A stretch of 10,633 bases of DNA from an uncultured Lachnospiraceae bacterium (GTDB taxonomy: Bacteria; Bacillota; Clostridia; Lachnospirales; Lachnospiraceae). This document shows, piece by piece, positions 1 through 6,498 of this stretch. The stretch is taken from NCBI GenBank assembly GCA_947176785.1, contig CAMWSA010000099.1, positions 1 to 10,633 of the forward strand, in the 5' to 3' direction. Position numbers and translations under genes: made by a program. The stretch's first letter is position 1; every line of letters begins with the position of its first letter. The notes under the pieces are model-generated. The model searched no databases. It saw only the letters and a list, made by a program, of their open reading frames with translations, and was not told where the DNA came from.

Positions 1-77
1 TCCTGCACGGCGCATGCTGCCCGGTTATGCAGCGTGGGGCGTGCAGGAATTGGAAAATCTTAGCGCTCGTTAGTATA
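1..77 (+). repeat. Palindromic intergenic repeat, copy A (cut by the window edge)
   Basis: This copy lies just past the terminator of the minus-strand gene run. An inner stem pairs TCCTGCACG at the left edge with CGTGCAGGA around 40-48. The 49 bases ending at 77 match the right end of the complete copy at 7435-7538 with only two differences. The right end is the shared AGTATA terminus (72-77). The left outer arm would lie outside the window, so the full extent is unknown. It contains no coding sequence. Confidence 0.85.
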
Positions 78-154
78 GTATTCTTTCCAGCCTAGCTTAA
101 TAGGAAAATGTCATCAAAAAGTGAAGAAAATGTGAAAAAACTGTGAACGCAATG

Positions 155-200
155 TAAAAAGCAAAATAAAAAGCCCTGCTGTGCAACCAAAAGGGCTTTT
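155..200 (-). terminator. Rho-independent terminator of the trmL-fusion / HAM1-like gene run
   Basis: A perfect 9-bp inverted repeat, AAAAGCCCT (169-177) and AGGGCTTTT (192-200), encloses a 14-nt loop. Read on the minus strand it is followed by a U-rich tract (complement of 155-168). It lies 21 bp past the stop codon of the HAM1-like gene, where an operon terminator is expected. Confidence 0.85.
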
Positions 201-221
201 CACATGAATGCTGCAAACAGT

Positions 222-818
222 TCAAATATGCTCCCGGAAAAATGCCACAAATCCCTCATAGCCCACCAGATCATCCGCATCGTGGGCGTTCAGATCATAA
301 TAGTACTCCCCGGTGTCCAGCTTTTTGGAAATGCTGTCCAGAGGAAATCCCGGACGAGAGATCTCATGGGGCTTTGCCGTGATCAGAAAGCGATGGCTGG
401 CCAGACTCTCATCCATGGACTCATAAATGTGTCCCCCATCCATGACCAGGCAGATGGCATTGTGGTATCTGGCAATGATATCCCCGTAGCGGGCCGCCAG
501 TCCTCCATAATAATCCTGCATGGCCTGATCGTCCAGATAGACACCCCGGGGAGATCGCACATGGAGCCCCGGCTGCAATTCCTGGGGCAGATTCTCCAGA
601 TATAGCCCGGAATCGCAGGAAAAAAGCGGTATCCCATAATGGTCATAGTAAAAAAGCGCTTTCTGGCGAGCATTCTCCAGAGGGCTGTCCCCCTCCTCCG
701 GTGCCACTGGCACCTGCTCCATATCCCTAAGGCAAAGCAGGCTGATACCCAGAGGCTCCAGGGCATCCCGCATGGCCGTGTATTTAGCCGGGTTGGATGT
801 AGCGAATAATAACTGCAT
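222..818 (-). CDS. Divergent HAM1/RdgB-family nucleoside triphosphate pyrophosphatase-like protein
   Basis: The 198-residue product resembles the HAM1/RdgB/ITPA family, which hydrolyses non-canonical purine NTPs (ITP, XTP, dITP) to the monophosphate plus pyrophosphate in the cytoplasm. Visible family features are the substrate loop ATSNPAK (6-12), ENA with the conserved Glu48, CDSGL (68-72) with Asp69 at the catalytic position, and a PGLHVRS segment (83-89) in place of the usual PGxxSARY. The length matches the family. Two points are odd: the first Asp of the usual DDSGL is Cys68, and the C-terminal third lacks the usual GYDP and SHRG motifs. The substrate may therefore differ. A TTG at 833 would extend the frame, but GGGGGA sits 7 nt before the ATG at 818, so that start is chosen. 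The gene lies 33 bp after the TrmL fusion, probably in one transcript, with a terminator following. Confidence 0.75.
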   Translation of the reverse strand: MQLLFATSNPAKYTAMRDALEPLGISLLCLRDMEQVPVAPEEGDSPLENARQKALFYYDHYGIPLFSCDSGLYLENLPQELQPGLHVRSPRGVYLDDQAMQDYYGGLAARYGDIIARYHNAICLVMDGGHIYESMDESLASHRFLITAKPHEISRPGFPLDSISKKLDTGEYYYDLNAHDADDLVGYEGFVAFFREHI

Positions 819-825
819 AGCTGTG

Positions 826-831
826 TCCCCC
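826..831 (-). promoter_or_regulatory. Ribosome binding site fixing the HAM1-like start at 818
   Basis: On the minus strand GGGGGA lies 7 nt upstream of the ATG at 818. The longer frame starting with TTG at 833 would have this motif inside its coding sequence and no comparable motif in front of it. Confidence 0.7.
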
Positions 832-851
832 AATCATTTCACAAATACCCC

Positions 852-1856
852 TCACCCGCAAGTCGCCTGGCGAACTGCCTTCGCTTTCTCCACATAATGC
901 TCCGCATTCCGGCGGCTTGCCCGAATCTCTTCCGCTGTCACCGCCCGCTTAATGCGGCCTGGACTGCCCACCACCAGGCTGTTATCCGGAATCTCCATGC
1001 CCTGTGTCACCAAGGTCCCTGCGCCAATGATACAGTTTTGCCCAATCTGTGCATGGTTCATCAGGATAGCCCCCATGCCAACGAGCGTGTTATCCCCTAT
1101 CTTACAGCCATGTACAATAGCGCCGTGGCCCACGGTCACATATTCTCCCAGTTCCACCTCTCCGCCGGGGTCCATGTGCAGCACTGCATTGTCCTGGACA
1201 TTGCTGCCCCGCCCTATCCGGATAGGGCCGTCATCCGCCCGCAGTGTGGCATGGTGCCAGACACTGGTATCCTCGTCCAGCGTGATATCCCCGGACAGAG
1301 AGGCATCGGGAGAGATGTAAGCCGCATACGGCGCTTTATACACAGGCACCGCCGGGCATAGCGTGTCACCCCAACTCAGCCGATGCAGCGCTCCCTGCTC
1401 CTGTAACCCCGAAAAGCCCTGCTGCCGCAGGGCCTCATAGAGTAGAATGGCAACGGAATTGGACAAATTCAGGGAACGGATATCCGGCAGCATGGGAATG
1501 CGGATACAAAACTCCTCATGCTCCACCAGTATCTCCTCCGGGATTCCGGCGCTCTCCTTGCCGAACATGATATAATCCTCCGGCCCAAACGATACCTCCG
1601 TATAGCACCTTCTGGCCTTGGTGGTAGCCATCCAGATCCTGGCCCCCGGATGCTTCTCCCTGAACTCCTCAAAATTCGTATAACGGCTTACATCCAGCTT
1701 TTCCCAGTAATCCATGCCCGCGCGGCGGACGGATTTCTCATCCAGATGAAAGCCCAATGGCTCAATCAGATGCAGGCTGGTGCCCGTAGCCACGCAGGTG
1801 CGCCCGATATTGCCTGTGTTGGCCGGAATCTCCGGCTGATGCAGTACAATGTGCAT
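852..1856 (-). CDS. trmL: Fusion of TrmL tRNA 2'-O-methyltransferase and a gamma-class carbonic anhydrase-like domain
   Basis: The 334-residue protein carries two complete domains. Residues 1 to about 163 are a TrmL/YibK SPOUT methyltransferase, which 2'-O-methylates the wobble nucleotide 34 of certain leucine tRNAs using S-adenosylmethionine. Visible signatures are PEIPANTGNIGRTC (8-21), EPLGF, RRAGMDYW (44-51), MFGKESAGIP (97-106) and the knot motif IPMLPDIRSLNLSNSVA (120-136). Residues about 170-334 form a left-handed beta-helix of the gamma-CA (YrdA/CaiE/PaaY) type, with hexapeptide repeats and three candidate zinc ligands: His227 (VLHMD), His244 and His249 (GHGAIVHG). The TrmL part ends where free-standing TrmL proteins end (YEALRQQGFSGL... 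then HRL), so both halves look intact and are joined in frame by a short linker. ATG 1856 is preferred over 1874 because a purine-rich ribosome site precedes it and TrmL proteins begin near MxIVLxxPEIP. Confidence 0.88.
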   Translation of the reverse strand: MHIVLHQPEIPANTGNIGRTCVATGTSLHLIEPLGFHLDEKSVRRAGMDYWEKLDVSRYTNFEEFREKHPGARIWMATTKARRCYTEVSFGPEDYIMFGKESAGIPEEILVEHEEFCIRIPMLPDIRSLNLSNSVAILLYEALRQQGFSGLQEQGALHRLSWGDTLCPAVPVYKAPYAAYISPDASLSGDITLDEDTSVWHHATLRADDGPIRIGRGSNVQDNAVLHMDPGGEVELGEYVTVGHGAIVHGCKIGDNTLVGMGAILMNHAQIGQNCIIGAGTLVTQGMEIPDNSLVVGSPGRIKRAVTAEEIRASRRNAEHYVEKAKAVRQATCG

Positions 1857-1860
1857 CTTG

Positions 1861-1871
1861 CCCTCTCCCCT
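1861..1871 (-). promoter_or_regulatory. Ribosome binding site fixing the trmL-fusion start at 1856
   Basis: The minus strand reads AGGGGAGAGGG ending 4 nt before ATG 1856; its AGGGGAG core is 8 nt away. An alternative ATG at 1874 would place this purine block inside the coding sequence. Confidence 0.7.
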
Positions 1872-1913
1872 CATATCTCAGGAAAATCCCGTGATCTTGC
1901 AGTCTCTCTTCCA

Positions 1914-1977
1914 TGTCTGCCGGCAGAAGCAGTCTCATTTCCGGTTACCTTTACATGCCCTTTCATCCCGGCAGACA
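1914..1977 (-). other. Inverted repeat in the leader of the trmL fusion gene
   Basis: A perfect 10-bp inverted repeat, TGTCTGCCGG (1914-1923) and CCGGCAGACA (1968-1977), is separated by 44 bp and starts 58 bp upstream of the start codon at 1856. It could form a long-range leader stem or be a paired binding site. No known riboswitch is recognised. Confidence 0.4.
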
Positions 1978-1982
1978 CATAC

Positions 1983-2010
1983 TATAGTCAATGACATAAG
2001 AAATTATGTT
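1983..2010. repeat. Degenerate half-copy of the TATAGTAAACGAC palindrome
   Basis: Starting at TATAGT this stretch matches the left half of the 41-bp palindrome at 3903-3943 in roughly 17 of 22 positions, including GAC and AGAAATT. It keeps a small stem of its own, ACATAA (1994-1999) and TTATGT (2004-2009). It sits directly beside palindromic repeat copy B, so this spacer is built from two repeat types. Confidence 0.45.
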
Positions 2011-2023
2011 TTTGGCCTTGCAA

Positions 2024-2127
2024 AAGCTTCCGGAGCGCTGAGATTTTCCAATTCCAGTACGCCCCCCGCTGCATAATCGGGCGGCATATGACGTGCAGGA
2101 AGGAAAGTCTGGTCGCTCGTGAGTATA
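2024..2127 (-). repeat. Palindromic intergenic repeat, copy B (inverted orientation)
   Basis: The stretch is homologous to the complete element at 7435-7538 but lies in the opposite direction: its loop reads GCATAATCGGGCGGCAT and the AATTCC step is on the left. The outer arms GCGCTGAGATTTTCC (2035-2049) and GGAAAGTCTGGTCGC (about 2102-2116) are diverged. AGTATA remains at 2122-2127; the other terminus has decayed to AAGCTT. It lies 7 bp past the aminotransferase stop codon and in front of the trmL-fusion leader. Confidence 0.75.
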
Positions 2128-2134
2128 ACTGTTT

Positions 2135-3304
2135 TTACCTGTTCTCCCGCAGCTTTGTAATAAAGCGGCTCAGCCTTGTCATAGCCTCTCTCAACGTATC
2201 CAGCGAATAGGCATAGGAAATTCTCAAAAAGCCCTCCCCGCTGTCCCCAAAGGCCGTACCCGGCACGGCAGCCACCTTCTCCGCCTCCAGGAAAGCATTG
2301 GCAAACTCGTCGCTGGACATGCCGAACTCTTTGATGCACGGAAACACATAAAAGGCCCCAAAAGGCTCAAAACACGAAAGCCCCATCTCCCGGAAGGCAT
2401 TGAGCAGGAAACGTCTGCGCTGGTTGTAGGAGAGCTTCATCTCCTCCACATCCGCATCCCCGTTTTTCAGTGCCTCCACCGCCGCATACTGGCTGGTGGT
2501 GGGAGCGCACATAATGGCAAACTGGTGGATTTTAGTCATCTGCTCAATGATGGCATGGGGCCCGCAGGCATAACCCAGCCGCCAGCCCGTCATGGCATAT
2601 GCCTTGGAAAAACCGTTGATCAGAATGGTTCTCTCCTGCATGCCCGGCAGGGAAGCGATGGACACATGTTTCTCCTTATAGGTCAGTTCACTGTATATCT
2701 CATCTGACATGACAAATATGTCATGTTCAATAATGACCTCTGCGATGGCCTCCAGATCCTTCTGCTCCATGATCGCCCCGGTGGGATTGTTGGGAAAAGG
2801 CAGAATCAGCACCTTGGTCTTTTCCGTGATGGCCTCCCGAAGTTCCCCGGCAGTCAGGCGAAACTCATTTTCCGCTTTCAGATTGAGTATCACCGGCTTG
2901 GCCCCTGCCAGAATGGCACAGGGCTCATAGGACACATAGCTGGGCTGGGGAATGATAACCTCGTCCCCGGGGTTGATCATGGCCCGCAGACCGATATCAA
3001 TTGCCTCGGAGCCACCCACGGTAATGACCACTTCCCTGTCCCATACATACTCAATGCCCTGCTTCCTCTTTATGTAATTGCACACCTCCTGACGCAGTTC
3101 CTTCAGGCCCGCGTTGGAGGTATAGAAGGTCCTGCCCCGCTCCAGGGCATAGATCCCCTCGTCCCGGATATGCCAGGGCGTGTCAAAATCCGGCTCGCCC
3201 ACGCCCAGGGAGATGGCGTCTTTCATCTCGCTTACTATATCAAAAAATTTACGGATACCAGAAGGCTTTAATGCAACCACCTGTTCTGACAATGGATTTC
3301 TCAT
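2135..3304 (-). CDS. Class I/II pyridoxal-phosphate aminotransferase (AspC/PatA-like)
   Basis: This 389-residue fold-type I aminotransferase moves an amino group between an amino acid and a 2-oxo acid in the cytoplasm. Cofactor residues are visible: the Schiff-base Lys234 in FSKAYAMTGWRLGY, the NNPTG motif (172-176), Asp201 and Tyr204 in SDEIYSEL, and the substrate carboxylate-binding Arg361 in FLRISYA. GVGEPDFDTP (34-43) is typical of the aspartate/aromatic/PatA group. Length is normal and no residue is missing. The exact substrate cannot be read from sequence; aspartate, alanine, aromatic or N-acetyl-diaminopimelate-type substrates are all possible. Its ATG overlaps the TGA of the upstream lrp-like gene (ATGA, 3301-3304), implying translational coupling and probably control by that regulator. 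Palindromic repeat copy B follows the stop codon. Confidence 0.93.
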   Translation of the reverse strand: MRNPLSEQVVALKPSGIRKFFDIVSEMKDAISLGVGEPDFDTPWHIRDEGIYALERGRTFYTSNAGLKELRQEVCNYIKRKQGIEYVWDREVVITVGGSEAIDIGLRAMINPGDEVIIPQPSYVSYEPCAILAGAKPVILNLKAENEFRLTAGELREAITEKTKVLILPFPNNPTGAIMEQKDLEAIAEVIIEHDIFVMSDEIYSELTYKEKHVSIASLPGMQERTILINGFSKAYAMTGWRLGYACGPHAIIEQMTKIHQFAIMCAPTTSQYAAVEALKNGDADVEEMKLSYNQRRRFLLNAFREMGLSCFEPFGAFYVFPCIKEFGMSSDEFANAFLEAEKVAAVPGTAFGDSGEGFLRISYAYSLDTLREAMTRLSRFITKLRENR

Positions 3305-3783
3305 GGCGTAATCATCTCCCTTTCGTCCTCAGTTTTTTGTATAAAAATGGTCCCGTGATCCTTATATTTTTTCAGGATAAAGTGGGTGGAAGTGCTGAGT
3401 ACCCGATCCAGGGTGGACAGCTTATCAGACACGAAGCTGGACACCTCCCGCAGGGTTTTTCCCTCCAGAATCACCATCAGGTCAAAGCCTCCGGAAATCA
3501 AATACACGCTTCTGACCTCCGGATAACGGTAGATCCGCTCCGCCACACTGTCAAAGCCCTGACCTCTCTGGGGCGTCACCCGTACTTCGATCAGCGCCGT
3601 GACCTTCTCGTTGGAGGTTTTTTCCCAGTTTACCAGCGTATGGTATCCGCAGATGATGCCCTCCCTCTCCATGGTCTCAAGCTCGTTCACCACGTCCACC
3701 TCCTGGACGCCCAGTATCACAGCAAGCTCCTTTAAATCAATACGGCTGTTTTTCTCAATAATAGCCAACAATTCTTCTCTCAT
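3301..3783 (-). CDS. Lrp/AsnC-family transcriptional regulator
   Basis: The 160-residue protein has the two-part Lrp/AsnC layout: an N-terminal winged helix-turn-helix (about 3-50, with IDLKELAVILGV and VVNELETMEREGII) and a C-terminal RAM/AsnC effector-binding domain (about 63-140). The RAM domain carries the GGFDL loop (98-102) where the family binds amino acids and assembles into octamers. Such proteins sense amino acids and regulate their metabolism. A roughly 20-residue polar tail follows the RAM domain. The start is well supported by AGGAGGA about 5 nt before ATG 3783. It overlaps the aminotransferase by 4 bp, which points to that gene, and to itself, as probable targets. The 143-bp repeat-bounded block lies immediately upstream, so its spacing from the HypE-like gene may have been altered. 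Confidence 0.93.
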   Translation of the reverse strand: MREELLAIIEKNSRIDLKELAVILGVQEVDVVNELETMEREGIICGYHTLVNWEKTSNEKVTALIEVRVTPQRGQGFDSVAERIYRYPEVRSVYLISGGFDLMVILEGKTLREVSSFVSDKLSTLDRVLSTSTHFILKKYKDHGTIFIQKTEDEREMITP

Positions 3784-3798
3784 GATATCCTCCTATTT

Positions 3799-3815
3799 TA
3801 GTTCCGCATATCCCT
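3799..3815. repeat. 17-bp direct repeat, copy 1
   Basis: TAGTTCCGCATATCCCT occurs here, just upstream of the Lrp-family ribosome binding site, and again at 3942-3958. The repeats start 143 bp apart. Confidence 0.9.
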
Positions 3816-3902
3816 GGAAATCCCACATAGCCTCCGATGGATATCTGGCCGCTTTAAGGCGTCCGGATCTCCATCCGTGTGCTTTCCACGGGTATGCTGT
3901 TT

Positions 3903-3943
3903 TATAGTAAACGACTTTAGAAATTCTAATGTCGTTTACTATA
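3903..3943. repeat. 41-bp near-perfect palindrome between the HypE-like and lrp-like genes
   Basis: TATAGTAAACGAC (3903-3915) pairs exactly with GTCGTTTACTATA (3931-3943). After one T/T mismatch, TTAGAA (3917-3922) pairs with TTCTAA (3924-3929) around one central base. That gives 19 of 20 pairs, enough for a very stable hairpin in RNA or a cruciform in DNA. There is no T tract, so it is not a classical terminator. The termini, TATAGTA/TACTATA, resemble those of the larger palindromic repeats. Confidence 0.9.
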
Positions 3944-3958
3944 GTTCCGCATATCCCT
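3942..3958. repeat. 17-bp direct repeat, copy 2 (reaches into the HypE-like stop codon)
   Basis: This is the second copy of TAGTTCCGCATATCCCT. It overlaps the last bases of the palindrome on one side and the first two bases of the HypE-like stop codon (3957-3959) on the other. Confidence 0.9.
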
Positions 3959-4940
3959 ATTTTTTGTATATCTCATCCTGTGCGGGTTTATCAAGGTAGC
4001 GCTTCTCCTCTGCGTTGTAGATCAGTCTGTCATGGCTGTCTGTAATCTGGCCGATGACCGCCGCCGGAATTCGCTCCCGGGCCAGCTGCCTCACCAGACC
4101 CTCCCCGTGGTCCGCCACCAGCAGCAGGCAGCCGGACGATGCCAGCATATAGGGATTCACCTCGCAGAATTCGCATACCTCCACCGTCTCCTGGCGGATG
4201 GGAAGCTTTCGTAAATCTATGGTCAGTCCGACCCCCGAACTCTCTGCCAGTTCCCAGAGAGAGGCCAGTATGCCGCCTTCAGAGGCGTCATGCATGACCC
4301 GGACGCCGGACTTCACGGCGGCGGCGGCCTCCGGGATAATGGACAGATAACGTTCAAACCCTGCTGCCTCCTCCACCAGATGCACCGGATAGCGTTCCAG
4401 CAGCCGCCCCCTGTTTCGCCTGGCCAGTATGGCCGTACCTTCCAGGGCAATCCATTTGGTCAGCACAATGTCCTGCCCGGGCTTCGCCCCCCGCGTGGTG
4501 TACATGGGAGACGCTTCCCCCTGCATCGGAATCCCGAATGCAGTGACACATGCCATGGGACAGTCCACATGGCGGCTTATGGTGGTATGCCCTCCCGCGA
4601 TCTGCATATCCAGCACATTGCAGACATTTTCCGCCGCTGTCATCAGCTTTTTCAGCTGCTGCTCCTCCGACTCCGGCGGCAACAGCAATGTGAGCAGGAC
4701 AGCCATGGGCCGGGCACCCGCCGCGGCCAGATTGTTGGCGCACTTTACCAGCACCCTGTTCATGTCCGCCTCCTCCGGGACCGCAGCCTGTGAGACGGCG
4801 CTGGCAAGGCCGCTGGACGGCGCAAAAATGGCGCAGTCCTCCCCTATCCCTGCGCCACTTAATACTTCCTGCCTCTTTGTTCTGATCTGTTTTAATACAG
4901 AGCGCTTCAGCACGCTGTCCGATATTTTTCCAAGTCTCAT
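3957..4940 (-). CDS. AIR synthase-fold protein, HypE-like but lacking the HypE C-terminal cysteine
   Basis: The 327-residue protein belongs to the PurM/ThiL/SelD/HypE superfamily, whose members bind ATP at a dimer interface and activate a substrate by phosphoryl transfer. Visible features are the N-terminal GAGIGEDCAIF (29-39), the buried VLVKCANNLAAAGARPMA segment (63-80), GGHTTIS (116-122), and the C-terminal-half motif MHDASEGGIL (216-225). It looks closest to HypE, the hydrogenase cyanide-ligand maturation enzyme. True HypE ends in PRIC, whose cysteine is carbamoylated and dehydrated; this protein ends in DEIYKK and no hyp or hydrogenase gene is nearby. Its substrate is therefore unknown. 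The ATG at 4940 is chosen because GAGGG sits 7-8 nt upstream; the ATG at 4955 has no ribosome site. It starts 30 bp after the VanW gene stop, so the two are probably cotranscribed. Confidence 0.8.
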   Translation of the reverse strand: MRLGKISDSVLKRSVLKQIRTKRQEVLSGAGIGEDCAIFAPSSGLASAVSQAAVPEEADMNRVLVKCANNLAAAGARPMAVLLTLLLPPESEEQQLKKLMTAAENVCNVLDMQIAGGHTTISRHVDCPMACVTAFGIPMQGEASPMYTTRGAKPGQDIVLTKWIALEGTAILARRNRGRLLERYPVHLVEEAAGFERYLSIIPEAAAAVKSGVRVMHDASEGGILASLWELAESSGVGLTIDLRKLPIRQETVEVCEFCEVNPYMLASSGCLLLVADHGEGLVRQLARERIPAAVIGQITDSHDRLIYNAEEKRYLDKPAQDEIYKK

Positions 4941-4947
4941 CCTCTGC

Positions 4948-4953
4948 GCCCTC
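4948..4953 (-). promoter_or_regulatory. Ribosome binding site fixing the HypE-like start at 4940
   Basis: The minus strand reads GAGGGC ending 7 nt before the ATG at 4940. It overlaps the alternative ATG at 4955, which has no purine-rich motif in front of it. Confidence 0.55.
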
Positions 4954-4970
4954 ATTGTACGCGTTTTTAT

Positions 4971-6461
4971 CTATTGTCCGGCGGCGGCAGCTGCGGCAGC
5001 CATCGCTGCGGCCTGCTGCTGCGCCACAATGGCAATCACATTCCGCACATTGGCCACGCTGCCGCTGTTGATGGCGTCAATAATAGCCGTATAGGCGTTG
5101 GGATCCGCCGTGGCTACGCCCACATGGTAGCTGCTGGGAACCATCTTGTAGGAACTGCTGTTCACCTGCGTGCGCTCCACCTCTACACCGTTCTCCGTAA
5201 CCACCTTCCAAAGCTGTGCCTTGTAACCGATATGGGCACTGTCGCCCTTTACCAGATAACCGATGGGCTGTGATGCCTCTGCATATAAGATCTCTCCCGG
5301 CGGGTTGATTACTTCCAGCACCTTGCTCTCATAAATTACCTGCCGGTTACTGCTGCGGGTCTCCTGCCCATAGATGTTAAAGGTAATTCTCTTTCCGTCA
5401 ATGATACCCTCAATATAGACAGGGGTGTCCAGATTATTCACAAACTTGAAATCCTTGCCGGAGGATTCCGCAATGGCCGCATCCGCCGAAGGATCCACAT
5501 AAGTAACAATCATGGAATGGTTATACCGCTGTGTCACCTCCAGTTCCGCCCGCAGAACAGCATTGTACAGTGTGGTGGACACCTGGCAGATGCCGCCGCC
5601 CAGACTGTCAACCACCTTGCCGTTCAAGTAAGAGCCTGCCATATAATAACCGTTCTGCTGCGTAAAAGGGGCAACCGCCTCATAGGTGGAAAACTCCTGT
5701 CCGGGATACAGGGTTGTGCCGTCAATCAGTTTGCATCCGTTGGAGACATTGGCGCTCCTGTCCGCCCCTGACGAGGAGAAGGATGTGGTAAAGCTGCCCA
5801 GCACGTCCGTCACTTTTGCCAGTTCTTCCGCTGATCCCAGCGGCTGCTCCTCTATCACATCCAGCGCAATGGAGCAGGGCTGCAGATCCCATTCCAGCGT
5901 CAGATACTCATATACCACGTCGATGGAAGTCTCCACATCCAGCCGATAGCCCACCTGCCCTTCAATCACTGTAAATGTGTCGTTCTCCCGCTTCAGGACA
6001 GCATTGACCACCGGCTGGTCATAAAGGCTGCACTGCTCCGTCAGCACCTGATTGATGGCATTGATGTCAAAGTCAAAGACGAGTTCGAAATTTACCGGCT
6101 CGCGCTGCAGATCCTTGAGCATCTTATAACGGACGATCACATTGCCCTCCGTACCAATAGCCAGCGCCTCGTCCAAAATCTCCTGATTGCTCCAGCGAAT
6201 TCCCAGATCTCCCGCTGTCACCTGAACATCCGTATTGTTGGAGGTCTGCAGAGTCACCTGCACAGGCCGCAAGTTCTCCTCTATATATTGCTCTACCGCC
6301 CGGGCGGCTTCCTGCTTATTCATACCGCTCAGGTCCATGCCCTGGATCAGTACGCCCTCCTTCAGCGTGGCCTCCCCCGCAGCCCTGACAGGCAGGCTTA
6401 TACTACATAACAAGGTCAGCGCCAAAAATGCCAGACCCCAATGCTTTACCCATTTTCCCAT
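4971..6461 (-). CDS. Secreted VanW-family protein
   Basis: The 496-residue product begins with a signal peptide: MGKWVKHW, a hydrophobic stretch (9-23), then PVRAAG with a probable cleavage site near 27-29. Residues about 60-205 resemble the peptidoglycan-binding-like region (PG_binding_4 type) that precedes VanW. Residues about 219-350 are the VanW domain with its hallmark GGGICQVSTTLYN (288-300). About 376-442 looks like a G5-type beta region. The tail (about 481-496) is rich in Ala and Gln. It should act outside the membrane on or near the cell wall. VanW is named from some vancomycin-resistance clusters, but its biochemical role is unproven and no van genes are here, so resistance should not be assumed. 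The start is uncertain: ATG 6461 gives a clean signal peptide with GGAAAGG 12 nt upstream, whereas ATG 6491 has no ribosome site but could be reached by reinitiation from the upstream microprotein. Confidence 0.88.
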   Translation of the reverse strand: MGKWVKHWGLAFLALTLLCSISLPVRAAGEATLKEGVLIQGMDLSGMNKQEAARAVEQYIEENLRPVQVTLQTSNNTDVQVTAGDLGIRWSNQEILDEALAIGTEGNVIVRYKMLKDLQREPVNFELVFDFDINAINQVLTEQCSLYDQPVVNAVLKRENDTFTVIEGQVGYRLDVETSIDVVYEYLTLEWDLQPCSIALDVIEEQPLGSAEELAKVTDVLGSFTTSFSSSGADRSANVSNGCKLIDGTTLYPGQEFSTYEAVAPFTQQNGYYMAGSYLNGKVVDSLGGGICQVSTTLYNAVLRAELEVTQRYNHSMIVTYVDPSADAAIAESSGKDFKFVNNLDTPVYIEGIIDGKRITFNIYGQETRSSNRQVIYESKVLEVINPPGEILYAEASQPIGYLVKGDSAHIGYKAQLWKVVTENGVEVERTQVNSSSYKMVPSSYHVGVATADPNAYTAIIDAINSGSVANVRNVIAIVAQQQAAAMAAAAAAAGQ

Positions 6462-6498
6462 ATCAACTACCAGCCTTTCCCGATAAACCATTGAAAAA

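Noticed and set aside
2709..3271. Plus-strand open frames opposite the aminotransferase gene
   Set aside because: They have no ribosome sites or family motifs and mirror a gene whose motifs are unmistakable on the minus strand.
3957..4940. Identification as SelD (selenophosphate synthetase) or ThiL
   Set aside because: The N-terminal Sec/Cys-Lys motif of SelD is absent and ThiL motifs do not match; the layout is closer to HypE, though its terminal cysteine is missing.
4971..5030. Alanine-rich C-terminus of the VanW protein as a microsatellite expansion
   Set aside because: The alanine codons are mixed and the DNA shows no uniform repeat unit, so it looks like low-complexity protein rather than slippage.
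4971..6461. Vancomycin-resistance cluster because of VanW
   Set aside because: No vanA/B ligase, vanH, vanX, vanR or vanS gene is present, and VanW proteins are common in clostridia without resistance.
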